From an uncultured Bacteroidia bacterium (GTDB lineage Bacteria; Bacteroidota; Bacteroidia; Bacteroidales; F082), in contig CACXUM010000016.1 of NCBI GenBank assembly GCA_902770835.1, positions 1 through 53,825 on the forward strand: a DNA stretch of 53,825 bases. Reading direction: 5' to 3'. Under the pieces are notes generated by a model. That model searched no databases. It saw only the letters and a list, made by a program, of their open reading frames with translations, and was not told the DNA's origin. The position numbers and the translations under genes are program-made. This document shows positions 43,105 through 52,056 of this stretch, piece after piece (position 1 is the first letter of the stretch; the number at the start of each line of letters is the position of its first letter).

Positions 43105-43736
43105 TGTTCAATGTATTTGTTCCAATCAAATTGCCTTACTTCCTTTGAAATGGCTTCTTTGACTTTTTTCCAGTCCAATTTTTCAAACAATACAGGACTT
43201 TCTTGATTTTCAGCATCTTCAAAATAGGTCAAAGCCATTCTTGTCCTAAACATGGAATAATTGGGATATTTTTGTGTATAGAAATCAAGTATACTTTCAA
43301 GCGAAAAATGTTGTAAAAGGAAATACAAGTCAATGAAGTCTTTTTTGGAACCTCTGTTTTGAATGGCATAGATTTTCATTGCGGCAATATCTTTCGGCGA
43401 GGCCAAACGCAGCCCATCTTCCTCGAGCGCATCGTCAATCCAAGGGTATCGGGAATAGTTGACGAAATCAACCTTGATGCTGTCAACAACGAAAGATTTG
43501 ATGTATTTTGAGGTCTTTTGGGCTTGAACTTGGCCAAAATGCTCTACAATATCCAACAAAGCCTGGTCATCATCAGGAACATCACCAAACAAATCCAAAT
43601 CCACAGACGAGCGATGTCCATATTGCAAAGCAAGGGAAGTGCCACCCACCAATCGACAGTCCTTCAGATAAGGATTTTTCATCAGGTGTTTTAAGAGTTC
43701 CAAGGTGTGGGGTTTGATTGTGCGAAATGATAGCAT
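43101..43736 (-). CDS. AbiEii-type nucleotidyltransferase (toxin-like)
   Basis: 211 residues with the nucleotidyltransferase core CRLVGGTSLALQYGHRSSVDLDLFG (GGTxLxL...R.S.DLD) and the helical LASPKDIAAMKIYAIQNRGSKKDFIDLYFLL typical of AbiEii toxins. These add nucleotides to tRNA or another target to stop growth. It overlaps the preceding DUF6922 gene by 46 bp (antitoxin-like partner) and mnmA by 4 nt. The region is AT-rich relative to mnmA, suggesting later insertion. Confidence 0.8.
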   Translation of the reverse strand: MLSFRTIKPHTLELLKHLMKNPYLKDCRLVGGTSLALQYGHRSSVDLDLFGDVPDDDQALLDIVEHFGQVQAQKTSKYIKSFVVDSIKVDFVNYSRYPWIDDALEEDGLRLASPKDIAAMKIYAIQNRGSKKDFIDLYFLLQHFSLESILDFYTQKYPNYSMFRTRMALTYFEDAENQESPVLFEKLDWKKVKEAISKEVRQFDWNKYIEQ

Positions 43737-43996
43737 CTATAGTTCTCCTTTTTTGTACCTGAAATGAAACATAAAAACGATAAGGCTACAGGATCTAATG
43801 TTCTGAAATTCTGACCGTAAGAAACAATACTTTCAATTCCGAAATGGTCTTCGATAATGCTCCAATCCTTCATATCGCCGTATTCCAGCACTCGTTGGAT
43901 AATCCAAGCGGCATTCTTGTTTATGTCGAAGTTTTGGGTATCAATATCCCAAAACAAACGCTGATTCAAACCACAAAGATTAGAAATCTGTGCCAT
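43691..43996 (-). CDS. DUF6922-like partner (probable antitoxin)
   Basis: 101 residues, counted from MAQISNLCGLNQRLFWD at 43996; an upstream start at 44044 would lie above the promoter box at 44013-44020. The pattern RLFWDIDTQNFDINKNAAWI then RVLEYGDMKDWSIIEDHFG resembles the DUF6922 domain found upstream of AbiEii-type nucleotidyltransferases. The role as antitoxin is inferred from position. Its last 46 bp overlap the toxin-like gene. Confidence 0.65.
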   Translation of the reverse strand: MAQISNLCGLNQRLFWDIDTQNFDINKNAAWIIQRVLEYGDMKDWSIIEDHFGIESIVSYGQNFRTLDPVALSFLCFISGTKKENYRCYHFAQSNPTPWNS

Positions 43997-44012
43997 TGCG
44001 ATGATTTTTTTG

Positions 44013-44020
44013 CAAAAATA
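44013..44020 (-). promoter_or_regulatory. -7 box for DUF6922/AbiEii/mnmA/rluA operon
   Basis: Minus-strand TATTTTTG, 16 bp upstream of the ATG at 43996. No other clear box is seen before mnmA, so mnmA may depend on this promoter. Confidence 0.55.
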
Positions 44021-44063
44021 GACATTTTCCCTAAAACAAAGCACTTTCGACTGAAAACTATAC

Positions 44064-46409
44064 CTATTCCGTCATCGAATAAGGCTTGTCCTCCACCCTC
44101 AAACCACGCTCCAAATTCGGCTCAGAACCCATTTCAAAAACCAGTTCCCCGCCTTGCATCAGTTGGGCGTGTGTTAGATACAATTGGCTGATTTCCTGTC
44201 CGTTGAGTGTCACTTTCTGTACATAACGGTTCTCATCGCTCACCTTCGGAGCCTTGATTTCGAGGGTCTTGCCGTTGCCCAAACTTACTTTTAGATAAGG
44301 CAGATAAGGCGCACCGAGTACATACTGGTCGCTGCCCGGACAAACGGGGTAGAAGCCCATCGCGGAGAAGATGTACCACGCCGACATCTGGCCGCAGTCG
44401 TCGTTGCCGCAAAGCCCGTCGATATTGTTTTTGTAGAAACGATTCATGATTTCGCGCAGCCAGTATTGAGACTTGTAAGGCTTTGAGGTCCAGTTGTGTA
44501 GGTAGGCAATATGGTGTGCGGGTTCGTTGCCGTGGTTGTAGCAGCCCATCAAGCCCTCTTCGGTCACGTCCTCTGTGTGCTCGAAAAACTCGGTGGGCAG
44601 GTGCATAATAAATAAGGTGTCCAAGTTGTGGATGAACTGCGCATCGCCGCCCATCGCCTTGATGAGGCCCTTCACATCGTGCGGCACATAAAACGAATAC
44701 ACCCACGAGTTGCCTTCCACAAAGCCCTCACCCTCAGTGTCTAACAGGCTGAAAGGCTCCTTCCAATTGCCGTCGCTCATCTTGGGTCGGGCAAAGCCCA
44801 AACGGGTGTCGAAAGTGTTGCGCCAATTGGAGGCGCGTTGCTTGTATTGCTCCGCAAGTTCTTGGTTTCCAGCCTTCAGCGCGGATTGGTAGATGGCCCA
44901 GTCGTCGTATGCATATTCCAAAGTCACCGAAACGCAGCCGCTGTTCTTGTCAAAAGGCACATAGCCAAGCCGCTGATAATCGTCAAGGTTGACATAATAC
45001 GGGCAGGTGGAACTTCTTTGCATCGCTTTCAACATCGCATCTTTCTGGTTTGCAACGCCTTTCGTGTAGGCATCGGCCAAAACAGAAACGGCGTGATAGC
45101 CAATCATACACCAGTTCTCGTTGCCATTATGCGACCAAACGGGCAGCAGTCCGTGGACGCTTTGCTCGCTGTGTTTCAGCATCGAAGCCACCATATCGGC
45201 ATTGCGTTGCGGCTGCAAAAGATTGAACAACGGATGCAAAGCACGGTAGGTGTCCCAAAGCGAAAAAACGGTGTAATTCGTGAAGCCTTCGGCCCGATGG
45301 ATGTTGTGGTCGATGCCGCGATATTGGCCGTCCACGTCCATATAGACGGACGGATTAATCATCGTGTGATAGAGCGAAGTGTAAAGCATCGCCTTTTGGT
45401 CTTCTGTTCCATCTGCTTGAATGATAGACAGTTCCTTGTTCCATTTGGCTTGGGTTTCGGCCAAAAGTTGCTCAAAACTGCGCCCATCGGTCTCGGCGTG
45501 AAGGTTGCGCAAAGCTCCTTCGGTGCTCGTGGCGGAAAGGGCGACTTTCATCTCCAAAGTTTCAGGCTGATTGAAAGTGAAATACGCCACAATCTTGCGC
45601 CCCGTCATTTCTGGGAAATTATGCTTGACATCAAACTTGCCCCACATCCCGTTGTATTTTGGCTTCTGCAACTCGCGGTAGCCATAGTCGGCAATGGGTT
45701 GGTTGAAACTGATGGCAAAATAAGTGTAATTCGTTCTTGCCCAACCGTTTGTGATCCGATAGCCTGTCAGCAAAGTGTCATTTTCCACGCGAAGGTTGGC
45801 CCACAAAGTCTTGCCGTCATAATTGTAAATACCGTGCTGCAAGTCAAGGATGATGCTGCCGTTCTCGCCTTTCGGGAAGGTATAGCGGTGGATGCCAGCG
45901 TGTTCCGTGGCGGTCAGTTGGGCTTTGATGCCATAATCCTGCAAAAACACTTCGTAATAGCCGGGCTCAGCTTTCTCGGTTTCGTGGCTGAAACGGGAAC
46001 GATAACCCGCATCGGGGTCGGTTTGCGTCCCCGGATTGAATTTGATTTCACCCGTGACAGGCATCACCAAAATATCACCCAAGTCGGAATGGCCTGTGCC
46101 GCTGAAATGGGTGTGGCTGAACCCCACAATGGTGCTATCTTTATGCTGATAACCAGCGCAATACTCATACACACGCGGCTGATATTTGCCGTCAATGTTG
46201 TGCGGCACAGTGTCTGTGTCGGGGCTTAGTTGCACAATGCCGAAGGGCGCACAAGCCCCCGGAAAAGTGTGCCCCATACCGTTGGTTCCTATGATGGGAT
46301 TGACGTATTGGAGGTAGTCAGTGGTAAGTTCTTCGGTGGCGGATGGTTGTTCGCCACAGCCAAAGCACACCAAAAGAAGCAGAGCCAAATAAAGATGTTT
46401 AGTTTTCAT
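44064..46409 (-). CDS. GH92 family alpha-mannosidase, lipoprotein
   Basis: 781 residues with lipoprotein signal MKTKHLYLALLLLVCFGC (Cys18), so membrane-anchored and perhaps surface-exposed. GH92 blocks: YVNPIIGTNGMGHTFPGACAPFG, VGFSHTHFSGTGHSDLGDIL, WDTYRALHPLFNLLQP, ENWCMIGYHAVSVLADAY and near the end GNDDCGQMSAWYIFSAMGFY, which holds catalytic/calcium-binding positions. GH92 enzymes are calcium-dependent exo-alpha-mannosidases acting on N-glycans or yeast mannan. It is a single gene with no SusCD pair beside it. Confidence 0.93.
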   Translation of the reverse strand: MKTKHLYLALLLLVCFGCGEQPSATEELTTDYLQYVNPIIGTNGMGHTFPGACAPFGIVQLSPDTDTVPHNIDGKYQPRVYEYCAGYQHKDSTIVGFSHTHFSGTGHSDLGDILVMPVTGEIKFNPGTQTDPDAGYRSRFSHETEKAEPGYYEVFLQDYGIKAQLTATEHAGIHRYTFPKGENGSIILDLQHGIYNYDGKTLWANLRVENDTLLTGYRITNGWARTNYTYFAISFNQPIADYGYRELQKPKYNGMWGKFDVKHNFPEMTGRKIVAYFTFNQPETLEMKVALSATSTEGALRNLHAETDGRSFEQLLAETQAKWNKELSIIQADGTEDQKAMLYTSLYHTMINPSVYMDVDGQYRGIDHNIHRAEGFTNYTVFSLWDTYRALHPLFNLLQPQRNADMVASMLKHSEQSVHGLLPVWSHNGNENWCMIGYHAVSVLADAYTKGVANQKDAMLKAMQRSSTCPYYVNLDDYQRLGYVPFDKNSGCVSVTLEYAYDDWAIYQSALKAGNQELAEQYKQRASNWRNTFDTRLGFARPKMSDGNWKEPFSLLDTEGEGFVEGNSWVYSFYVPHDVKGLIKAMGGDAQFIHNLDTLFIMHLPTEFFEHTEDVTEEGLMGCYNHGNEPAHHIAYLHNWTSKPYKSQYWLREIMNRFYKNNIDGLCGNDDCGQMSAWYIFSAMGFYPVCPGSDQYVLGAPYLPYLKVSLGNGKTLEIKAPKVSDENRYVQKVTLNGQEISQLYLTHAQLMQGGELVFEMGSEPNLERGLRVEDKPYSMTE

Positions 46410-46432
46410 GGAAATGAGGTGTTTATGATTTG

Positions 46433-46440
46433 CAAAAGTA
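46433..46440 (-). promoter_or_regulatory. -7 box for GH92 gene
   Basis: Minus-strand TACTTTTG, 23 bp upstream of the ATG. Confidence 0.55.
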
Positions 46441-46448
46441 TAAAAAAG

Positions 46449-46571
46449 TCCCGTAGGGAAGAAAGAAAATAGGCAGGTGGTGTAAACCCCTGCCTGAAAT
46501 AGGTATTTCGATTTCCAATGAACCCCGTAGGGGTGACATATCAGTAAGCAGGCGACGTGAGTCCCTGCTTA
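46449..46571. repeat. Cluster of palindromic repeats between GH92 and metG
   Basis: Three or four palindromes in a row: CCCGTAGGG (near 46450), AGGCAGG...CCTGCCT (~46470-46494), ACCCCGTAGGGGT (46522-46534) and TAAGCAGG/CCTGCTTA (46545-46571). The last abuts the metG stop codon (46572-46574) without a single spare base. Such linked elements are familiar in Bacteroidota intergenic DNA. Confidence 0.7.
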
Positions 46572-48632
46572 TTAACCTACGCTGCACCCCGCCGCAACCA
46601 AATCGCTCGGCGTGAGAAGCACGAGGCGACCGTCTTTGTCCTCGGCGGAAAGAATCATGCCCTCGCTCACCACACCCTTCAGCTTGCGCGGCTCGAAGTT
46701 GGCGATGAAGCACACCTGCTTGCCTACAAGTTTCTCAGGCTCAGTGTAATACTTGGCGATGCCGCTCACGATGGTGCGCTTGTTCATACCATCGTCGATG
46801 AGGAACTGCAAGAGTTTGTCGGCCTTTGGCACCTTTTGACACTCGAGGATGGTGCCCACGCGAATATCGACCTTCATAAAGTCGTCGAAAGTGACGGTCG
46901 GCTTGATGTCATTGGGTTTCCAAGCGTTCAGTTCGTTGGCCTTCTTGGTGTCTTCCAGTTTTTGCAATTGGGCAGCCACCACGCTATCCTCGACCTTCTC
47001 AAACAGCAGCTCAGGCTGGTTGATAACATGGCCTTCGGGCAGCAAAACGGTGTTTTCGGCATCGTTCCAGCCCTTCACTTCCAGGCCAATCATTTGCTGT
47101 AACTTTTTCGCGCTGAAAGGCAGGAAAGGCTCGCTCAAAATGGCCAAATGCGCCACAATCTGCAACGAAACCGCCATCACCGTTTTCACCCTTTCAGGGT
47201 CTGTTTTGATTTGCTTCCACGGCTCATTATCAGTAAGATACTTGTTGCCAAGGCGGGCCAGGTTCATCAGATCGTTCAAGCCTTCGCGGAACTTGTAAGT
47301 GTCAAGCAAGTGGCCGATTTTGGCGGCATAGCCGTTCATCTCGGCGATGGCGGCTTGGTCGGTGTCGTTGAGGTTTTCCATGGCGGGAACGGCACCTTCA
47401 TAGTATTTGTGCGTCAAGACCAAAGTGCGGTTCACGAAGTTGCCGAAGATGGCCAAAAGTTCATTGTTATTGCGGTCTTGGTAGTCCTTCCAGGTGAAGT
47501 TGTTGTCCTTTGTCTCAGGGGCGTTAGCGGTCAAAACGTAACGTAGAACATCCTGTTTTCCAGGAAATTCCTGCAAATATTCGTGCAGCCAAACGGCCCA
47601 ATTGCGCGAGGTTGAAATCTTGTCGTTTTCGAGGTTGAGGAACTCGTTGGCGGGCACGTTTTCAGGCACGATGTAGTCGCCGTAGGCCTTCAACATACAC
47701 GGGAAAATGATGCAGTGGAACACGATGTTGTCCTTGCCGATGAAATGCACCAACTTGGTTTCGGGGTCTTTCCACCATTTTTCCCAGTCCTCGCCGCGCT
47801 GTTCGCAAATCTCCTTGGTGTTGCTGATGTAGCCGATGGGCGCATCGAACCAAACGTAAAGCACCTTGCCGTCGGCACCTTCGAGCGGAACGGGAACGCC
47901 CCAGTCCAAGTCGCGGGTGACGGCGCGAGGCTGCAAACCGCCATCGAGCCAGCTCTTCACCTGACCGTAAACATTGGGTTTCCATTCCTTATGGCCTTCG
48001 AGAATCCACTCGCGGAGCCACGTTTCGTATTGGTCCAAAGGCAGATACCAGTGTTTGGTGGGCTTTTTCACCAAGGCCGCGCCGCTGAGTTGCGAATGGG
48101 GATTAATCAATTCGTCGGGACTCAGTGAAGAGCCGCATTTCTCGCATTGGTCGCCGTATGCACCATCCGCACCGCATTTCGGGCAAGTGCCGACTATGTA
48201 TCTGTCGCTCAGGAATTTCTGTCGTTCAGGGTCGAAATATTGCTCGGTTTCCTTCTCGATGAACTTGCCCTCGTCGTAGAGTTTCTTGAAAAACTCTTGC
48301 GCCGTGGCGCGGTGCATCTTGGAAGAAGTGCGCGAATAAATATCGTAGCTGATGCCCAACTCCTCAAACGATTTCTTGATGATGCCGTGGTAGCGATCCA
48401 CAATATCTTGAGGCGTAACGCCCTCTTTTTCAGCCTTGATGGTAATCGGAACGCCGTGCTCGTCGGAACCACCGACAAACAAGACCTCCTCGCCGCGCAT
48501 CCTGAGATAGCGGACGTAGGTGTCGGCAGGGATATAAACGCCGGCCAAGTGACCAATGTGGACGGGGCCGTTGGCGTAAGGAAGTGCAGTGGTTACCGTG
48601 TAACGCTTGAAGTGTTTGTTCGTTGATTCCAT
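46572..48632 (-). CDS. metG: Methionyl-tRNA synthetase
   Basis: 686 residues, counted from [20 protein letters not shown] at 48632; the frame opens at 48728, which overlaps promoters. Class I features: [14 protein letters not shown] (HIGH), a zinc knuckle [18 protein letters not shown] and [12 protein letters not shown] (KMSKS). The C-terminal ~110 residues are an OB-fold tRNA-binding domain ([39 protein letters not shown]), as in dimeric MetRS. Full length. Its stop codon touches a palindromic repeat. Confidence 0.97.
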   Translation of the reverse strand: MESTNKHFKRYTVTTALPYANGPVHIGHLAGVYIPADTYVRYLRMRGEEVLFVGGSDEHGVPITIKAEKEGVTPQDIVDRYHGIIKKSFEELGISYDIYSRTSSKMHRATAQEFFKKLYDEGKFIEKETEQYFDPERQKFLSDRYIVGTCPKCGADGAYGDQCEKCGSSLSPDELINPHSQLSGAALVKKPTKHWYLPLDQYETWLREWILEGHKEWKPNVYGQVKSWLDGGLQPRAVTRDLDWGVPVPLEGADGKVLYVWFDAPIGYISNTKEICEQRGEDWEKWWKDPETKLVHFIGKDNIVFHCIIFPCMLKAYGDYIVPENVPANEFLNLENDKISTSRNWAVWLHEYLQEFPGKQDVLRYVLTANAPETKDNNFTWKDYQDRNNNELLAIFGNFVNRTLVLTHKYYEGAVPAMENLNDTDQAAIAEMNGYAAKIGHLLDTYKFREGLNDLMNLARLGNKYLTDNEPWKQIKTDPERVKTVMAVSLQIVAHLAILSEPFLPFSAKKLQQMIGLEVKGWNDAENTVLLPEGHVINQPELLFEKVEDSVVAAQLQKLEDTKKANELNAWKPNDIKPTVTFDDFMKVDIRVGTILECQKVPKADKLLQFLIDDGMNKRTIVSGIAKYYTEPEKLVGKQVCFIANFEPRKLKGVVSEGMILSAEDKDGRLVLLTPSDLVAAGCSVG

Positions 48633-48658
48633 AGTTTTATGATTTTGAAAAACGGGTG

Positions 48659-48666
48659 CAAAGGTA
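48659..48666 (-). promoter_or_regulatory. -7 box for metG
   Basis: Minus-strand TACCTTTG, 26 bp before the ATG at 48632. Confidence 0.55.
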
Positions 48667-48706
48667 GTGAAAAATCCATAAAAAAATATAATTCGGATAA
48701 TTTGCG

Positions 48707-48714
48707 TATTTTTG
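48707..48714 (+). promoter_or_regulatory. -7 box for YhcG-like nuclease gene
   Basis: TATTTTTG, 21 bp upstream of the ATG at 48736. Back-to-back with the metG promoter. Confidence 0.55.
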
Positions 48715-48735
48715 CGAAACGGAAACAAGTATAAT

Positions 48736-49833
48736 ATGGCAAAAAAACAAGCATTTACAGTATTCGATAAGGCTTATTTTGATTGGATTTCGGAATTGAG
48801 TCAACGTTATCGGCAAAGCCAGATAAAAGCATCGATTAGAATAAACAGCGAAATGTTGAAATTCTATTGGTCGGTTGGGAAAGACATCGTGGAACGTCAA
48901 TTCGACAACAAATACGGATCCCATTTCTATGAAAATCTGAGTAGGGATTTATCGACAGCACTGAACAACAAAAAGGGAATGGCTCCGACAAGCCTCCGTT
49001 ATGCCAAATATTTTTATACCCTTTATTCCCCTTTGTTCGAAAATCATCGGCACGATGCCGAAAATTTGGTCAAGCCAATTCCAATTTATCGGCAAGTTGC
49101 CGAAGATTTTGAATTGTTGTTTTGCATACCGTGGACACATCACCAAAAAATCATTGACAAAGTCAAGGGAAACAGCCAAAAAGCCATTTTCTTTGTGCGC
49201 AAGACTTGGGAAAACCAATGGGGACGTGGATTGCTGATGAATTTTTTGGATACGGACTTGTTCGAAAGGCAAGGGGCGGCGCAAACCAACTTTCAAACAA
49301 CCTTACCCGCCGTTGAAAGTGACCTTGCCCAACAATTGCTGAAAGATCCTTACCATTTTTATTTTGCCCAATTGAAAGAGTCTTATTCCGAAAAAGAACT
49401 GAAAGATGAATTGACGAACAAATTGTCTCAGTTTTTGCTGGAACTCGGCAAAGGGTTTTCGTTTGTAGGTCGCGAATACAGGTTGTCAGTCAATGGAAAA
49501 GACAAATACATCGACCTTCTGTTTTACATCATTCCGCTCCATCGCTATTGTGTGATAGAAGTGAAAGCAACAGAGTTTGATTTTCAAGACATTGGGCAAT
49601 TAGCAGGATACACTGCTATGGTTGACGATTTGCTGAACACTGAGCAAGACAATCCGTCGATTGGTCTTTTGATTTGCAAGGAAAAAAACGTTGTCTTGGC
49701 GCATTATGCCTTGTCGCGGGTGAATGTACCCATAGGAATTTCAGAATATGAACTTGAGCGTCAGCAGCTACCTGAAGAATTGCAAGGCTCTTTGCCTTCT
49801 GTAGAAGAAATTGAAAACGGACTAAACAAATAA
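48736..49833 (+). CDS. YhcG-like DUF1016 / PD-(D/E)XK nuclease protein
   Basis: 365 residues, counted from [10 protein letters not shown]. The N domain (DUF1016_N) spans ~1-190: [54 protein letters not shown]. The C-terminal nuclease domain has [21 protein letters not shown], with Asp and Glu-x-Lys of the PD-(D/E)XK core, then [18 protein letters not shown]. Full length for YhcG. Such proteins occur in defence islands and beside type I restriction genes, but none is here. The following gene starts 17 bp later. AT-rich. Confidence 0.88.
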   Translation: MAKKQAFTVFDKAYFDWISELSQRYRQSQIKASIRINSEMLKFYWSVGKDIVERQFDNKYGSHFYENLSRDLSTALNNKKGMAPTSLRYAKYFYTLYSPLFENHRHDAENLVKPIPIYRQVAEDFELLFCIPWTHHQKIIDKVKGNSQKAIFFVRKTWENQWGRGLLMNFLDTDLFERQGAAQTNFQTTLPAVESDLAQQLLKDPYHFYFAQLKESYSEKELKDELTNKLSQFLLELGKGFSFVGREYRLSVNGKDKYIDLLFYIIPLHRYCVIEVKATEFDFQDIGQLAGYTAMVDDLLNTEQDNPSIGLLICKEKNVVLAHYALSRVNVPIGISEYELERQQLPEELQGSLPSVEEIENGLNK

Positions 49834-49849
49834 TCCAACACAATTGAAA

Positions 49850-50719
49850 ATGAAACTAAAACAATTGTTCCTTACGGTCATTTTCCTGTTGACCCTACAA
49901 ACCTTCGCCCAGCAACCCACCCGCAATGACATGGCGGGAACACCCATCATTGCGGAGGAATTCCAACCGTTGGAGCCACACTTGTACAACCCTTGGAAGA
50001 GCAAAGTGCCCATTTGGTTGGACTTGTCGGCGGGCGCGAATTATGCCGAATGTTTCGACAAAGGCACCATCCCGTTCCGCTATACCGGCTTCGGCGCGAA
50101 TGTGCAAGGCGGCGTCACCATCGAGTGGGAAAGCTGCCGAGTGAATGTTGAAGGACAAGGTTTTTATACCTCGCTTGCCTCAGTGTCAGGAACGGCATAT
50201 AATGTCAGCCTTTCTGCCGAGTTCCTTTACCATTGCGTCATCGTCAAGCGTTTCAGTTTTTGGGCGGGCGGCACGCTGCAAGGCTTTATGGACAACAAAG
50301 AGATTCCCGCTTTGATGAATGCTTCGTCGAGCATTTCCTTGTTCGGCAACCTTTGCGCCACGGGGTTGGTGGAATACGATTTTGTTTTCATCCATGAGGG
50401 CATGTACAATTTGCGCCCCTTGTTGACCGCTTACGGCAAACTGAGCCTGCCTTTGGTGGGCGCCGTGAACCGTCCGGGCTTTGCCTACATCGGCAACCCG
50501 ACCATCAACAACGATGACTGGTTGGAGGGCAGCGAGACTTTTGCCAAATTCTTCTCGGGCGCTGTCACCGAATTGGGCCTTTTCCTGAACCTTCCCAACG
50601 ACAACCGAATCGGCCTCGCCTACCGTTGGAACTACCTCAGCACGGGCAAAAAAGGCACCTATCGCTACGACAATGCCCTCCACAGCATCAACTTATCCTT
50701 TATGTTCAGAATCAATTGA
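49850..50719 (+). CDS. Putative outer-membrane beta-barrel protein, unknown function
   Basis: 289 residues, counted from MKLKQLFLTVIFLLTLQTFA at 49850; a TTG two codons earlier is less likely. The body shows alternating aromatic/polar strands and ends in an aromatic-rich strand (SINLSFMFRIN), as outer-membrane beta barrels do. Recognisable strands: PIWLDLSAGANYAE, FGANVQGGVTIEWES, VNVEGQGFYTSLASV and NRIGLAYRWNYLSTG. I cannot name a family. It is followed 8 bp downstream by the S41 peptidase lipoprotein, probably one operon. Confidence 0.65.
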   Translation: MKLKQLFLTVIFLLTLQTFAQQPTRNDMAGTPIIAEEFQPLEPHLYNPWKSKVPIWLDLSAGANYAECFDKGTIPFRYTGFGANVQGGVTIEWESCRVNVEGQGFYTSLASVSGTAYNVSLSAEFLYHCVIVKRFSFWAGGTLQGFMDNKEIPALMNASSSISLFGNLCATGLVEYDFVFIHEGMYNLRPLLTAYGKLSLPLVGAVNRPGFAYIGNPTINNDDWLEGSETFAKFFSGAVTELGLFLNLPNDNRIGLAYRWNYLSTGKKGTYRYDNALHSINLSFMFRIN

Positions 50720-50727
50720 TTGTAGCC

Positions 50728-51753
50728 ATGAAAAGACCATTTTTCCTCATTGTTTTGGCTTTTGCCTTCACCTCTTGCGAGCGTGCCTTTATGGAGCAAG
50801 ACGAACCCTCGAACCCCGTCAATGTGTTCGACTACCTTTGGAACCAAGTGGACCAGCAATATGCTTTTTTCGATGTGAAAAACATTGATTGGGACTCGGT
50901 GCGCGAAGTGTATCGCCCGATGGTGAACGACAACATGTCGAATGACAGCCTTTTCCGCGTGTGCGCCGCCATGCTCAACACCTTGCAGGACGGCCACACC
51001 AACTTGATTGCAGGCTTCGACGTGTCGCGCAACGACTCGGTGTATTACAAGATGTATGCGGAAAAAAACATAGACGAAAACGTTGTTTTGCTAAACTATT
51101 TGACTGTCAATCATCACACTACGGGGAGTTTTATGCACAACGCCATCCGCAACGGCGCGGTGGCCTATATCCGCTATTCGTCGTTCAGCGACTACATCAG
51201 CGAGGGAAGTTTGAAGTATTTGGTGAATCGTTACAAGAACTGCAAGGGTATGGTCATCGACTTGCGCCAAAACAGTGGCGGCAGCATCAGCAACATTGCT
51301 GCTTTGCTTAGCATTTTCGACAACCACAAGCAACTTTTGTATCAATCCCAAGCGAAATTGGGACCTGAACATGATGCGTTTTCGGAGGCTTTATCGGTAT
51401 ATGCCGCCGACAGCAGCCTTTTAGGGAAGCACAACGCCTACACCAAGCCCGTGGCGGTGCTCATCGACCGTGGCTCCTACAGCGCGACTTCGTTTTTTGC
51501 CATTTGCACGATGGCTTACGACAACATCCGACTTTTCGGCGACTACACTGGCGGCGGCCTCGGCCTGCCCAACGGCGGCGCCTTGCCCAACGGCTGGATC
51601 TACCGTTTCAGCACGACCCGAACCCTTGCCATCGATGGACAGAATTATGAAAACGGCGTGCCGCCTGATGTGCGCGTCTTGTTAGACCCTGCCTGCACCG
51701 CGCAAGGCGTTGACAATGTGATTGAGGTGGCGGCGGAGTGGATTCTTGAATAG
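50728..51753 (+). CDS. S41 family peptidase, lipoprotein
   Basis: 341 residues, counted from MKRPFFLIVLAFAFTSC at 50728, with a lipobox Cys at 17; the frame opens upstream inside the previous gene. S41 (C-terminal processing peptidase/tricorn-like) features: an N-terminal helical part (MLNTLQDGHTNLIAGFD), AYIRYSSFSDYI, GMVIDLRQNSGGSISNIAAL, and the nucleophile region VLIDRGSYSATSFFAICTM with Ser in GSYSAT. GNENGVPPD-like PDVRVLL closes the domain. A canonical PDZ domain is not obvious. Probably periplasmic or surface protein processing. Confidence 0.85.
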   Translation: MKRPFFLIVLAFAFTSCERAFMEQDEPSNPVNVFDYLWNQVDQQYAFFDVKNIDWDSVREVYRPMVNDNMSNDSLFRVCAAMLNTLQDGHTNLIAGFDVSRNDSVYYKMYAEKNIDENVVLLNYLTVNHHTTGSFMHNAIRNGAVAYIRYSSFSDYISEGSLKYLVNRYKNCKGMVIDLRQNSGGSISNIAALLSIFDNHKQLLYQSQAKLGPEHDAFSEALSVYAADSSLLGKHNAYTKPVAVLIDRGSYSATSFFAICTMAYDNIRLFGDYTGGGLGLPNGGALPNGWIYRFSTTRTLAIDGQNYENGVPPDVRVLLDPACTAQGVDNVIEVAAEWILE

Positions 51754-51837
51754 TTGAGAGTTTAGGGTTTAGAGTTTAGGGTTGTAGGGCTGTCACACCG
51801 TGGCAGCCGAACTATTGTTTTGGGTTTAGGGATTAGA
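51754..51837. repeat. TTTAGGG-type short repeats and a palindrome
   Basis: GAGTTTAGGGTTTAGAGTTTAGGG (51757-51780) is a run of GTTTAG(G/A)G-like units, echoed at 51821-51837. Between them, GGCTGTCAC (51788-51796) pairs with GTGGCAGCC (51800-51808) with one mismatch. From 51838 to ~51940 nothing recognisable is seen. It lies in the ~300-bp gap before the AbiF locus. Confidence 0.55.
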
Positions 51838-51969
51838 GAAAGGAAAGCCAAAATTTTATGCTGACAGAATTATTTTTTTAGCATAAAAATTCAAAGTGCG
51901 ATTTTCTTGATTTTCAGGGTGAAAAAGAATTATTTTCATCAAAACGTTTCCAGAAAGGGAAAATGTTTG

Positions 51970-51977
51970 TATTTTTG
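51970..51977 (+). promoter_or_regulatory. Promoter of AbiF leader RNA and abiF
   Basis: TATTTTTG with TTTC at 51946-51949 (20-bp spacer) as a -33 element. The predicted transcript start near 51984 is at the foot of the leader hairpin. Confidence 0.65.
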
Positions 51978-51983
51978 CAACGT

Positions 51984-52034
51984 CAGATTCCACCCGCGCT
52001 TCCCGCCGAACAGCGTACCAGGGTGGAACTTTTT
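51984..52034 (+). ncRNA. abiF-type structured leader RNA
   Basis: A compact ~50-nt RNA: TTCCACCC (51988-51995) pairs with GGGTGGAA (52021-52028), closing an interior of CGCGCTTCCCGCCGAACAGCG-type sequence with its own CGC/GCG pairing, followed by CTTTTT. Computational surveys have described a conserved 'abiF' RNA motif upstream of Abi_2 genes in Bacteroidota and other phyla, and this matches by position, size and shape. The T-run suggests it can end as a separate small RNA, so it may act as an RNA antitoxin to the downstream HEPN protein. Confidence 0.6.
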
Positions 52035-52056
52035 GTATATGGAGGATGATTAAACT

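Noticed and set aside
44838-46229. 463-codon plus-strand frame opposite the GH92 gene
   Set aside because: Antisense shadow of a well-supported enzyme; no domain or promoter.
51757-51780. Telomere-like sequence
   Set aside because: Only a few imperfect TTTAGGG units in a bacterial intergenic region; such short runs are common filler in this phylum.
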